DNA of 64,000 bases from Viscum album (lineage: Eukaryota; Streptophyta; Magnoliopsida; Santalales; Viscaceae): NCBI GenBank assembly GCA_963277665.1, contig OY728152.1, positions 1,182,292,357-1,182,356,356 of the forward strand, read 5' to 3'. How positions within the stretch are numbered: the first letter of the stretch is position 1; each line of letters starts with the position of its first letter. Under the pieces are notes generated by a model that saw only the letters and a program-made list of their open reading frames with translations, was not told where the DNA came from and searched no databases. This document shows positions 38,801 to 48,839 of the stretch, in pieces. The translations under genes were made by a program, and so were the position numbers.

Positions 38801-39954
38801 ATGCTTGTGTCATTTTTGTATTCATTTTGACTTAATTAAAATAAAGTGTCATTATCACTTACAAGTGGATCCATGGGGTCCCAAAATAGACCCAAAGATG
38901 CCCATGGTCGACCATGTATCAACCAATAGGGTTAAGACACGTTTTAGGGTAATTTAGTATTATTATAATATTATTTTTTTAACCCTTATTTACCGGATTT
39001 ACCCTTTAACCATGGTAAATAAAATATTTACCGCAGTAATTATTCAAAATGTGTAAAAATAAAAGTTACCTATTTACACAATTTGAACATCCTGATTCCA
39101 AATATGGAATCCATTTTCCTAAATTCAAAACACAGAAGTGGCAGAAATTAATTTAAAATTAATTCCCGCTGTCAAAACAAAAAGCGTGTTTTTAAGAGAT
39201 AATAACTATCAAAAGATTGACACTTGTTTATGTTCGGTTTAATTGTAAAATTATGTCCAATGACCAACATTATATTAAATAGTAAAACTATATTCTAAAT
39301 ATACTTTAAAACCACTCAAATTCATAATTTATCACTATTAATTATTTTGATTAAAAAAGTTGTTTTCAATTAAAATTTAGTAATTTTCACTATTCATCAA
39401 AATATGAAAGTTATCAGAAAAGTACCAAAATTTCACCTTAGGCTAAATTTGATATTCCGAATCCAAAAATTAAGTCCATTTTAAAATATAAAATATATAT
39501 AATTTCAAAAAGTAGGTATTACTATTCATAACAGCTAGTTTGATTGGTTACGGTGTGTTAGAACTCGAAGTTGCGTACAACACACGCTACTGTTTTATTC
39601 AAAGGAAAGCGTACCGTGAAAGCTTGGGATGTTTCATTTTAAATTTTTTTGATGTCTCCATTTAGTCAAAAAGTTTAAAATATTGTATTTAAAAAGGTTT
39701 CACTATCAAAAGTTGATAAAAGTGCAATACTGAAAATGAATCTGTTCTTGAATTATGACTAAGAAACTCATAATATGGATTCTAAAATTATAAGGATTAT
39801 ATAAAGTTTAAAATTTAGTTAATACTATTCATGACCTCTTTTAATGGCTTTTTTTTTGGCAAGTCATGGTGCAATTGAACTCAGTGTTGCGTGTAGTGCA
39901 AGTTATTGAATTATTTTGAAGAAATAACACACTATGAAATCTTGGGGTGTTACA
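35855..39954 (-). repeat. LARD-B 3' LTR
   Basis: 4100 bp. On the - strand it begins tgtaacaccccaagatttca at 39954 and ends ggggcgttaca at 35855, with the 6-bp inverted ends tgtaac/gttaca. A TATA copy is at 38044-38053 and two CGTACG boxes are at 37482-37517 and 37671-37708. Confidence 0.95.
37482..37708 (-). repeat. Two CGTACG boxes in LARD-B 3' LTR
   Basis: GC-rich boxes at 37482-37517 and 37671-37708, 189 bp apart. Each has, on the - strand, cgtgcgtacgtacgg followed by taccgtctccacg, embedded in AT-rich spacer. Confidence 0.8.
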
Positions 39955-40000
39955 TTCTCCCCTCCTTCAATAAATTGCGTCCTCGCAATTTGAAATTGTT
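39955..40000 (-). pseudogene. LARD-B polypurine tract and Ty3/gypsy pol C-terminal tail
   Basis: On the - strand the last bases before the 3' LTR read aaggaggggagaa, a polypurine tract. The preceding codons read RGRNLLKEGR, close to the conserved tail (RGRNxFKEGRM) that ends pol in many plant Ty3/gypsy elements. This is the only pol coding sequence seen and shows that the element derives from a Ty3/gypsy ancestor by internal deletion or replacement. Confidence 0.7.
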
Positions 40001-40830
40001 CTTCAAAAATAAAAGGTTGAAAGTAGAAAATATATTTGTGGGAAAACCCACATCGGAAATTGGGTTACTAAAATTTAGTCTTAATATGAGGAAAAGAGAA
40101 ATCAAAGGGTCACCACCAAATTATGATCTCGATTAGGAGAACATTGGTGGAAATTAGAGACATATAATCGGAGGAAAAACGTAAATATTTATAGGTAGTG
40201 ATTGAGGTCATCAATCACAAACAAGTGTATAATTGAGGTCCTTAAATTCATCAATCTATGATGATTTGAAATACCATCGGTTCAACAAAACATAGGGTAT
40301 TAGGATAACACATTTTTGACGTTTCAAAATATCTTAGTTGAAATCCCACATCGAAAAATGAATTAATGAGGCCTCTATTTAAAATAAAGAGTGGAAAGTA
40401 TGAAGATTACCGAAAATAACACATACTAGGGTTCCATGTAGGAAAATATGGATATGGAAGAAAAATCTAGCCATCAATTATCTGATGGAGAGTGGTAGAG
40501 AACATGGCTATGAAAAGGCCAACAATCCCAAAGCCATAAATTAGTGATGATTTAAGGTACCATCTAGGAAAACATTTTTGTTCTAAGTTGATTTTCTTAA
40601 TGTTGAGGAATTTATTTATGATATTGGCTAAGATCATAAGGAGATACACTTACTTTATAATTAGAGTTTTATCCATTAATAAATTTCTACCACAAACTCA
40701 TCTTTCACTCTAAAAGATAATAGAATGTAAAAAAAAAATTCTATTTACACTATTCGTATAGGGTTCCAAAATAAACGAATTTATAATTCATCTACATGAT
40801 ATTTTAATAAAAACTACATTATTTAATCCA
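40001..40830 (-). other. LARD-B interior, non-coding stretch
   Basis: AT-rich, no pol domain in any frame. It contains two short motifs of the type aaacccacatcgg / aatcccacatcga, near 40045-40060 and 40343-40357. Partly homologous to LARD-A 16215-16765. Confidence 0.5.
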
Positions 40831-40944
40831 GGACATCTCATGGGCCAGTGGTAGGTGATACACCCTTGTCGCCCTTCGGTTGCGGGTTCAAGTCTCGTAG
40901 CCTTGCCGGACGCGACGGGTTGCCGCCCGACCTCCGGGTTGTCC
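40831..40944 (+). repeat. tRNA-like (SINE-like) module in LARD-B
   Basis: A GC-rich 114-bp block in AT-rich surroundings. On the + strand it has an A-box-like tgggccagtgg (40841-40851) and a B-box-like ggttcaagtct (40885-40895) about 33 bp further, the spacing of an internal RNA polymerase III promoter. It begins ggacatc and ends ggttgtcc, then tttt. It is antisense to the element. The partner at 16101-16214 has the same length and about 82% identity by eye. Which tRNA it came from cannot be told by eye. Confidence 0.6.
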
Positions 40945-41502
40945 TTTTATGGCAATCCAAAATAATCCAAACTAGAACTATCCAAAATACTTCTTTCAAA
41001 ACTCACAGTCCAACATTTATAAGGAAGGTAAGCATAATGTAGATCCTTTTTACCCCGTAATAGCATATGAATACCTTCATCATGTATTCTTTTAATACAC
41101 TGAAACATCCTGAATTACCATATTCCTTATTGATTACATTCATTCTCCCTTATTCCATATAGAATGCTGGATATACTTCATCAATCCAAAAATGTTTTAA
41201 ACCCCAACAAAATGATGGAATATACAAATCATTAATCAGTTCCAGGGTAGTCAAGAATATCCAATATAATTTATCCAAAACAATCACATATTATTCCAAA
41301 ATCACTACCTCAGTATCAGAACTATATATCAACCATATATTTTCCAAAAATTTATCCTGCTATTGAGTCACTTTTCTTTGTTCCACACAATCTCAAGTCC
41401 TTAATGAAATAGTACTGCAGTACAATCCTTATATACTCCATAATCATTATAACAAGTACATTGTTGATACAACACTCAATTGACATAATCAACATAAGAA
41501 CT
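40945..41502 (-). other. LARD-B interior between gag and tRNA-like module
   Basis: Non-coding and homologous to LARD-A 15421-16100. The reading around 41230-41290 is nearly identical in both copies but matches no domain I recognise. Confidence 0.5.
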
Positions 41503-42020
41503 CTAATCATTCTTCTTCATCTGTGGTAGTATCATAACTTGATTATTATCCAATAGCATCATTTGTGGCATAGTCTGATGACTGGGACATAGGTTCGCGT
41601 AGTGTCCAAACTCCTTGCAAATGAAGCATTGTACATTTGAAACCATTTTCTCACCCTTGCAGTCACGTACTTTGTGCCCTTTTCCTCCACACTTATAACA
41701 AACTCCCATTCCTTTCAGGCAAGTTCCAGGGTGTTTCTTTCCACAGTTACCACATATGGGAAAATTCTTCTTTTCCCTCTTCCCTTTATCCATTTTCTCT
41801 CTTCCATCCTTTTATTCTCTTGCTTCCCTTCAAAGCCATAGGACTCAGTAAACTCTTTACTTATCTTATCAACACATGATATTATTTCTTCATATGATGA
41901 TAATACATGGGAGACTATTTCTCTTATCAATTCTAGCTTAAGACCATGAAAGATATGATCCTTCCTTCTCTTTGGATCATGTGCATTTCTGGAGTTCTCA
42001 TTCCTTCTACTGGGTGCCAT
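41503..42020 (-). pseudogene. LARD-B short gag with three zinc knuckles, one frameshift
   Basis: The ATG at 42020 opens a frame starting MAPSRRNENS. It runs through a short helical segment (about residues 25-65) and a Lys/Arg-rich stretch, then loses frame near 41795-41800, where LARD-B has one base fewer than LARD-A. The next frame (41793-41503) carries three knuckles: CGNCGKKHPGTC, CYKCGGKGHKVRDC and CFICKEFGHYANLC, the last two with canonical CX2CX4HX4C spacing. The trio resembles the nucleocapsid of plant Ty3/gypsy gag. At about 170 codons it is far shorter than a normal gag, and the main capsid domain is missing. It may bind the element RNA, or be a relic kept as RNA sequence. Confidence 0.8.
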
Positions 42021-42507
42021 TTCTAAACAATGGCATAAACTAGATCAGTTTATGAATCAAAATACATAATACCATACTTATAAAACACTTAACATAAATT
42101 GAACTATTTATGGATATAATCCATAATCATAAGAATGTTTTCTTTGAGGAAGTATATACTCATAATCCCTTCAAAATGATTTGTAAAGAAAATGAGAGTT
42201 ATCCTAAGCATATCCCCCGGGAGTGTCGTAACCAAGAGTGCAGCAAGGCCCGTTTTCGTGCACCAGTTCCCGTTCGAGTCTAGCTCAAAGCGGTGTTTTC
42301 GGGTTTTACCCCTAGGTACATCTGTGCCAGAGCCGCCTCTACCTGCTCGTATCCAGACAGGGATGTATTGCTTGGAAAACTCACAAAATCTCTACAATAC
42401 CAAAATTCTAGGAAGTTCTTCTATACTAATCCTCAAAGTTCATCTTAGGTATACGTGCTCTAATCAGAGTTTATCTAAATCTAGCTTCCAAGGTTTGTAC
42501 TAAACTT
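42021..42507 (-). other. LARD-B untranslated leader with conserved GC-richer segment
   Basis: No gene. The segment 42205-42365 is richer in GC than its surroundings and about 85% identical to 14600-14755 of LARD-A. Lying between PBS and gag, it is a candidate RNA packaging or dimerisation region. Confidence 0.5.
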
Positions 42508-42521
42508 CCTCTGATACCAAC
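42508..42521 (-). promoter_or_regulatory. LARD-B primer binding site (tRNA-iMet)
   Basis: On the - strand gttggtatcagagg directly follows the 5' LTR end at 42522, matching the initiator-tRNA-Met primer site used by the copia and gypsy elements here. Confidence 0.9.
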
Positions 42522-44148
42522 TGTAACGCCCCGACCCCAGCTACCCAAAGTCGGTGCATTAATTACATAACATTGGCATGATCACAAGAAGGATCAAATC
42601 CCGAAAGACCGATTGGTTTAGTAGCCTTGGAAACACTAGATATATTCATAAGTTTTACATTACATCATTAAACGAAAAACTACTACAACAACAAATTGTC
42701 TCCATAATCCACACTATAAACCCCTCGTAATATCCCTGCAAGTCAATCATAATTTACTTCTTCACTACCTGGGAAAAATAAAACATAGAAAAGGGGTGAG
42801 CTCAAATGCCCAGTAAGGATAACAATATAGCGGAACATTCAAAATAAGCATAAACATTTAAGGCAATGAATTACTAAAACAAAAGCCTTTTAAAATTGAA
42901 CTTCAACATAGTATGGCAAAAGTAAAATGAAATAATGCCATTTACTTGTTCACATGGATATTCTACTAATCGAATAATCACATGCAAAAATCAATAACCA
43001 CTTTCATAATGTTGGAATGCATAATGCCAGACTATCATAACCACATAGCCAAGGCCTCGTGCCAAGACTAAAAATAAGATTTTGTCAAGGCCTTGTGCCA
43101 AGACACTAGTTTGTCTCATGAGACCTACCGATGCATCGAGGAGCTATAGCGGGCTCCACCCGTCACTTATTAAGTCCAATGCATTCCCATATGAAAAGGT
43201 TTAAACATAACATAAACATTCGTATTAAAACTAGCATACGAAATGTCAATACTTTCACAATAAACTATGAATGGTATAAAAATAGCACATCCACAGTCAA
43301 ACATATCACAAAACCTTCAATACAATATAGAAGTTTTGTATCATAATAAATCAACTTCAAATAATCTTAAAATCCATCAAAGGATGTTGACATAGATGAA
43401 ATCAAAATTCTTTTTAAAGAAATATCTCCTTTTATTTTGAAATCATTTAAGATCCATATAAAATAAAACATTTTCTTTGAAAATATTCTTATAAGCTTGT
43501 AAGGAAAGCTTTGAAGATTTTATAACGGCGTAAAATAACCGCACCCGCCGTATAAGTTAAAAAAAAACATTCTTACCTCAATTCTGTCGAAAAGGTTAAA
43601 AAGGACCTTGTTTTGAAAACGACGGAAAGATTCCTTTATAAACCTCTTATAAAAAGTCAAAAAAAGGTATAAATGACTTTAACCCATATTCTTGTAAATA
43701 GTAAAAATGTTTTGAAATACATTTTTAAGAAACATGGATGTGGATGATAACGAGATCCCAGTAGATTATTACGTATAAACAACCTCAGATAAAGAAGAGA
43801 TTGTGAAATAACCCTTACCTTGTACTTTTCCTTGGTTGGGGTAGGTTAACCTCCTGTATAATGGTGAAATAATTGTTATTAAATTATACAAGAATCATAT
43901 ACATTAATATGATATCATATATGATCTTTTAATATTGATTTGATAATAATATCTTAGTATTATCGTTGTTTCGGGTGTTAACTTACTTGTTTTCTTTCAT
44001 ATGTTTTGTTACGTAAGACATGTTTGTAAAGGATAGGTTGTATATTATTCATATCCAGAATGATATCAAGTCCTTAAACATCATTTTTAAATCATAAAAT
44101 GATAATTACGCTTTAATGGTTACGATGGAGAATGAATCTCATCGCGTT

Positions 44149-44375
44149 CGTGGAGACGGTAGTCCGTACGTACGCACGAGCGACAATATCATTCTTTTGA
44201 TATTAAAATAATATATAAATGGATGGTATATCATATATACAGAATCATTAACATGTTATATTTATTATTTACATGAGTTACACATCATTATTATACCCAT
44301 CCAAATAATATTATATTGAATAACAATTACACCACGACGTGGAGACGGTAAGCCGTACGTACGCACGTATGGTGA
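44149..44375 (-). repeat. Two CGTACG boxes in LARD-B 5' LTR
   Basis: Boxes at 44149-44185 and 44338-44375, the same as in the 3' LTR, 189 bp apart and roughly 350-560 bp downstream of the TATA box on the - strand. Confidence 0.8.
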
Positions 44376-44710
44376 CATGTTATTCAAAGGGTGGATAGAA
44401 TACTGAATATGATTGTACCATATTTATAATAACATCAAAGTATATGTGAGATACTGGAGTTATTATTTCATAATGGTAAGAACAAAGGAAGAAGAAGTGG
44501 AAGAAGAAATGAACTTAGAAAAGGGTGGTGAGATCATTACCTCTTCTTCGGGTTCTTCCTTTTGATTTGATCAAAAGGGCTCCTTAGGTTGGCTTTCTGA
44601 TCAAACTAAGGCCTCTAGGTTGTATTGAGGGATGTTGGGAGAGTATTTGGGCAGAGTTTGGCCGAACCAAAAGGCTTTAGAGGTGTGAAGAAAAGAGAAG
44701 GAGGAGTGCC

Positions 44711-44720
44711 CTTTTATAAG
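44711..44720 (-). promoter_or_regulatory. Putative TATA box of LARD-B 5' LTR
   Basis: cttataaaag on the - strand within a C/T-rich context typical of plant LTR promoters. It is identical in the 3' LTR at 38044-38053, and LTR-C has ttataaaagg near 63500. Confidence 0.6.
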
Positions 44721-46622
44721 AGGGGTGAGGGGCACCTTTGGAAAAGCTAGAAATATTAATTTATAATAAATTCATATTCGGTTTCTAATGGCTCCAAAGT
44801 TGAATATTCAAAGGTTAAGGTGGGGATAGGTCGAAAACCACTCAACCAATAGAATTTAGACAGGTTTGGGTACTTATATTAACCTTATCTTTAAGTATTA
44901 ACTCTAAGTTAATTAGTTTCACTTTTACAATGTCTCTTTGTATTTTTATATAATATGGTTAATAAACTTACTATATACATCCAAGCGACCCCCAAGTGGT
45001 CCATTAATGATTAACCTATCATAATATAAGTCTCTTGGCCGAACCTTAGATTTTTAGGAATTTAATATCAATTAATAATATAATATTTGTTTTAAGAACT
45101 CTTTTATGTCAATTTTGACACTATTCAATAGTTGATTTTTGTGAAACTCATAACAGATTGATTACTTCGAACAAAGTCAATTAAATCAATCCTAATATAT
45201 CATATTATCCTAGAAAATTAGTTTAATTCATTAAAAGTTTCATATTATATTTATTTGGGTATTTATAATATCAATTATGTTAATTTTTTACTATTTTAGT
45301 AATTACTGCATCATCATTGTGTCATAAATAAAATAAATTATTTAATGTCTAAAAATTATAAATAAAACGTTATTATGTAGGAAATCTTTTTAGCTTTCTA
45401 ATGAATATTTATAATCTTAAATCCAACATGTATAACCCTATGTAAAAATTGTTGTTCTAAAAGATATATGCTTGTGTCATTTTTGTATTCATTTTGACTT
45501 AATTAAAATAAAGTGTCATTATCACTTACAAGTGGATCCATGGGGTCCCAAAATAGACCCAAAGATGCCCATGGTCGACCATGTATCAACCAATAGGGTT
45601 AAGACACGTTTTAGGGTAATTTAGTATTATTATAATATTATTTTTTTAACCCTTATTTACCGGATTTACCCTTTAACCATGGTAAATAAAATATTTACCG
45701 CAGTAATTATTCAAAATGTGTAAAAATAAAAGTTACCTATTTACACAATTTGAACATCCTGATTCCAAATATGGAATCCATTTTCCTAAATTCAAAACAC
45801 AGAAGTGGCAGAAATTAATTTAAAATTAATTCCCGCTGTCAAAACAAAAAGCGTGTTTTTAAGAGATAATAACTATCAAAAGATTGACACTTGTTTATGT
45901 TCGGTTTAATTGTAAAATTATGTCCAATGACCAACATTATATTAAATAGTAAAACTATATTCTAAATATACTTTAAAACCACTCAAATTCATAATTTATC
46001 ACTATTAATTATTTTGATTAAAAAAGTTGTTTTTAATTAAAATTTAGTAATTTTCACTATTCATCAAAATATGAAAGTTATCAGAAAAGTACCAAAATTT
46101 CACCTTAGGCTAAATTTGATATTCCGAATCCAAAAATTAAGTCCATTTTAAAATATAAAATATATATAATTTCAAAAAGTAGGTATTACTATTCATAACA
46201 GCTAGTTTGATTGGTTACGGTGTGTTAGAACTCGAAGTTGCGTACAACACACACTACTGTTTTATTCAAAGGAAAGCGTACCGTGGAAGCTTGGGATGTT
46301 TCATTTTAAATTTTTTTGATGTCTCCATTTAGTCAAAAAGTTTAAAATATTGTATTTAAAAAGGTTTCACTATCAAAAGTTGATAAAAGTGCAATACTGA
46401 AAATGAATCTGTTCTTGCATTATGACTAAGAAACTCATAATATGGATTCTAAAATTATAAGGATTATATAAAGTTTAAAATTTAGTTAATACTATTCATG
46501 ACCTCTTTTAATGGCTTTTTTTTTTGGCAAGTCATGGTGCAATTGAACTCAGTGTTGCGTGTAGTGCAAGTTATTGAATTATTTTGAAGAAATAACACAC
46601 TATGAAATCTTGGGGTGTTACA

Positions 46623-47440
46623 GACTCACCAAGTCGGCCCACTTCCTACTGATCAAACAGAAGGACTAAATAGAGAGCATGGGACCCCTCTATGTGAATG
46701 AGATTTTGCGGCTACATGGAGTACCTTATTCTATTGTCTCCAATAGTGACACAGAGTTTACTTCTCAACTATGGATGGGGTTGTAGGAGGCCTTTGAGAC
46801 GCAGCTTCGTCTGAGCACTGACGTCCATCCTCAGACGGATGTCTAGACTGAGTGGACCATTCATACCCTCGAGGACATGTTACGGGTTTGTGTCCTCGAA
46901 TTCGATTGTAGTTGGGAGGATCACATACCTTTGGTGGAGTTTTCCAATAACAACAACTGTCACTCCACCATTGTGATGGCACCTTTCGACACATTATATG
47001 GGCTACCTTGTAGATCACCCTTGTGCTGGATAGACCCAGAGGAGTCAGCACTAATGGGACCAGAGAAGGTACGAGCTACCATGGAGAAGGTGAAGATCAT
47101 CCAGGAGTAGATTAAGACAATACAGAGAAGGAAAAAGTCATATGCTGAAAGGAGACAGAGACCTCTGGAGTTCGAGGATGGAGACCACGTCTTTCTACGG
47201 GTCTCACGCAGACGAGGTCTATGGAGATTTGGCCGAGGCAGCAAGTTATCTATGAGGTTTATCAGAACATTCCAGGTCCTCAGCAGAGTAGGAGAGGTGG
47301 CTTACCGCCTGGCTATTCCTCCTCAATTGGACTGGGTGCACGATGTCTTCCACATATCTCAGCCGAGGAGATACGTGGACGACCCTTCTCACATCATCGT
47401 CCATGGAGAGCTGGACGTCAATGATGGGGAGACATTCACA
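46623..47440 (+). pseudogene. Gypsy integrase, catalytic and C-terminal part
   Basis: Continues the integrase interrupted at 35854 with TKSAHFLLIKQ. It then reads VPYSIVSNSDTEFTS near 46725-46765 (second Asp; the family has SDRGxxFTS), a block with eroded catalytic Glu near 46820-46870 (STDVHPQTDV*TEW), a PFDTLYGLPCRSPLCW motif near 46983, RPLEFEDGDHVFLRV near 47160-47203, and VGEVAYRLAIPPQLDWVHDVFHISQPRRYVDDPSH near 47290-47395. Stops and frameshifts break it. Integrase would insert the cDNA. The GPY/F-type C-terminus leads into a chromodomain. Confidence 0.85.
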
Positions 47441-47625
47441 GAGGTTCCAGTGGAGATTGAGGATCGATAGGATAGGGTCCTACATGTTTAGTCGATTCCT
47501 CTGGTGCGCGTACACTAGCAGCATGGGAACCTCTAGAAGAGCACATTGGAGCGGGATGCTCAGATGCATGCTCAGTACCCCCACTTGTTCCCATAGTTCG
47601 AGTTGTAGATTATGTGGACGTAAAT
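47441..47625 (+). pseudogene. Gypsy integrase chromodomain, degenerate
   Basis: Directly after the integrase C-terminus, VPVEIEDR (47449-47469) is followed by eroded text of the pattern IPLVRVH*QHGNL*KSTLERDAQMHAQYPHLFP, matching the IPLVKVLWxNHxxEEATWE and YPxLF motifs that end chromovirus pol. In living elements this domain recognises histone marks and steers insertion into heterochromatin. Stops destroy it here. Confidence 0.75.
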
Positions 47626-47628
47626 CCT

Positions 47629-47642
47629 TTAGGTGGGGAGAA
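47629..47642 (+). promoter_or_regulatory. Gypsy polypurine tract
   Basis: The run taggtggggagaa lies immediately before the 3' LTR, in the usual position for the plus-strand primer. Confidence 0.75.
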
Positions 47643-48040
47643 TATAAAGACCCTGATATTTTGTGATTTTTTTTCTTAAATAGATGGGAATTTTACGAGT
47701 CCAGGATAATTTATGGCGCATGATTCCGTGTCCCGATGTGCCTGGAATCAATTTCTGACATTTTGTTCGGGTACGTTGAGTAAAAGTACAAGAAAATTTT
47801 TATAACTTTTGAACCGGTGCTCAGAACAGATATATGAGGGCACCATTAAACTCACAACACCGGTTTTATCTTAAGGATACTCTCACCTTGATGGAAGTTG
47901 GTCAAGAATAAATTTTAGTTTTTGGGTTTTCATAAAAAAAATAAAATAAAGTGAGCACCAGTTTATTTTATTGGGCCACCATGTGGGTGACTAGTAGTTG
48001 AAACCTCCTCTTGGACGTTGGAGGTGGGAACATGACACCT

Positions 48041-48167
48041 TAACCTCCCATGAGAGGTTATGGTGGTGGGGTCCTCCTGAACATAACCTCCCGCGATAGG
48101 TAACGGCATGGGGACCACCCAAACATAACCTCCCGCGAGAGGTTACATTTTGAGGACCACACGTAGC
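48041..48167 (+). repeat. Tandem 42-bp hairpin repeat in gypsy 3' LTR
   Basis: Three units starting near 48041, 48083 and 48125, each with taacctccc...gagaggtta-type arms. The counterpart of 18083-18210, with the same number of units. Confidence 0.75.
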
Positions 48168-48839
48168 TGAACCCCCTATTGATGGGGGAGAGTAAAACCT
48201 CTCAACTCTCCCTCATTAATGGGGGAGAGGCTCTCCACTATTAAAGTAATTAAATAGAGACAACTCCCTTTTTATTAATTCTTTCCAACACACATGAATT
48301 AATTAAGGGGAGATATGTAATTAACTATTCTTTTTTTAATTTTTTCCAACACCTAAAATAATAGAACAATTAATATTTCTGGGATGAATTGTACATTACG
48401 GTGGAAACCTTGGGTGCTTTGAGTAGAGTATTGTTGAGAGAAGGGACCAATGAAGAACTCTCTACAAAGAAGAACGTCAGCGATGATCCTTCTTCGACTT
48501 CTATCCTAGACGCCTGCCAACATAGAGTGTCTTCCACGAGCCAACAGAACTCAGATTTGGAACCATTCAGTGAACACGACGAACAAAGATTCAATTATTC
48601 TACTTTATGCAACTCTGTCAATGAACGATGCCCGAAAATCAATGGTTAGGGATTTACTTTTGTGTTTTATCCCTTTTCTCTTTCTCTTCTTCGGATAGAA
48701 AGAATTCATTGCGGTGTTTTAAAAGAATTATTGGTCATGGTACAACATTTATGCTCCAATTGATACCACCATAAACACGGGGGGTGCGGGCCAAACCAAC
48801 TTGTTCAAACCCCTCCGTTGATCTTGTTTATGTTGAACA

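Larger units (their letters stand above)
42522..46622 (-). repeat. LARD-B 5' LTR
   Basis: 4101 bp, about 99.4% identical to 35855-39954 by eye. The TATA at 44711-44720 gives U3 of about 1.9 kb and R-U5 of about 2.2 kb. CGTACG boxes are at 44149-44185 and 44338-44375, downstream of the TATA and so probably inside the transcript. Confidence 0.95.
35850..46627 (-). mobile_element. LARD-B: young non-autonomous large-LTR retrotransposon
   Basis: The element proper is 35855-46622 (10,768 bp), with a perfect TSD gactc at 35850-35854 and 46623-46627. Its LTRs are 4100 and 4101 bp and differ by about 24 changes (about 0.6%) by eye. The interior is 2567 bp. On the - strand it runs 5' LTR (46622-42522), tRNA-iMet PBS, leader, short gag with three zinc knuckles, an antisense tRNA-like module, the tail of a Ty3/gypsy pol, polypurine tract and 3' LTR. 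No protease, RT, RNase H or integrase can be read, so transposition must have used proteins from another element. It is homologous to LARD-A and to the LTR at 61870-64000. Confidence 0.9.

Noticed and set aside
40831..40944. Functional tRNA gene
   Set aside because: Boxes are present, but the block is 114 bp without a full cloverleaf or recognisable anticodon arm by eye, and it is a repeated module inside a retrotransposon.
42225..42310. Second B-box-like motif (gttcgagtctagc) in the LARD-B leader
   Set aside because: No convincing A box at tRNA spacing, and LARD-A does not keep the motif well. Probably part of the conserved leader.
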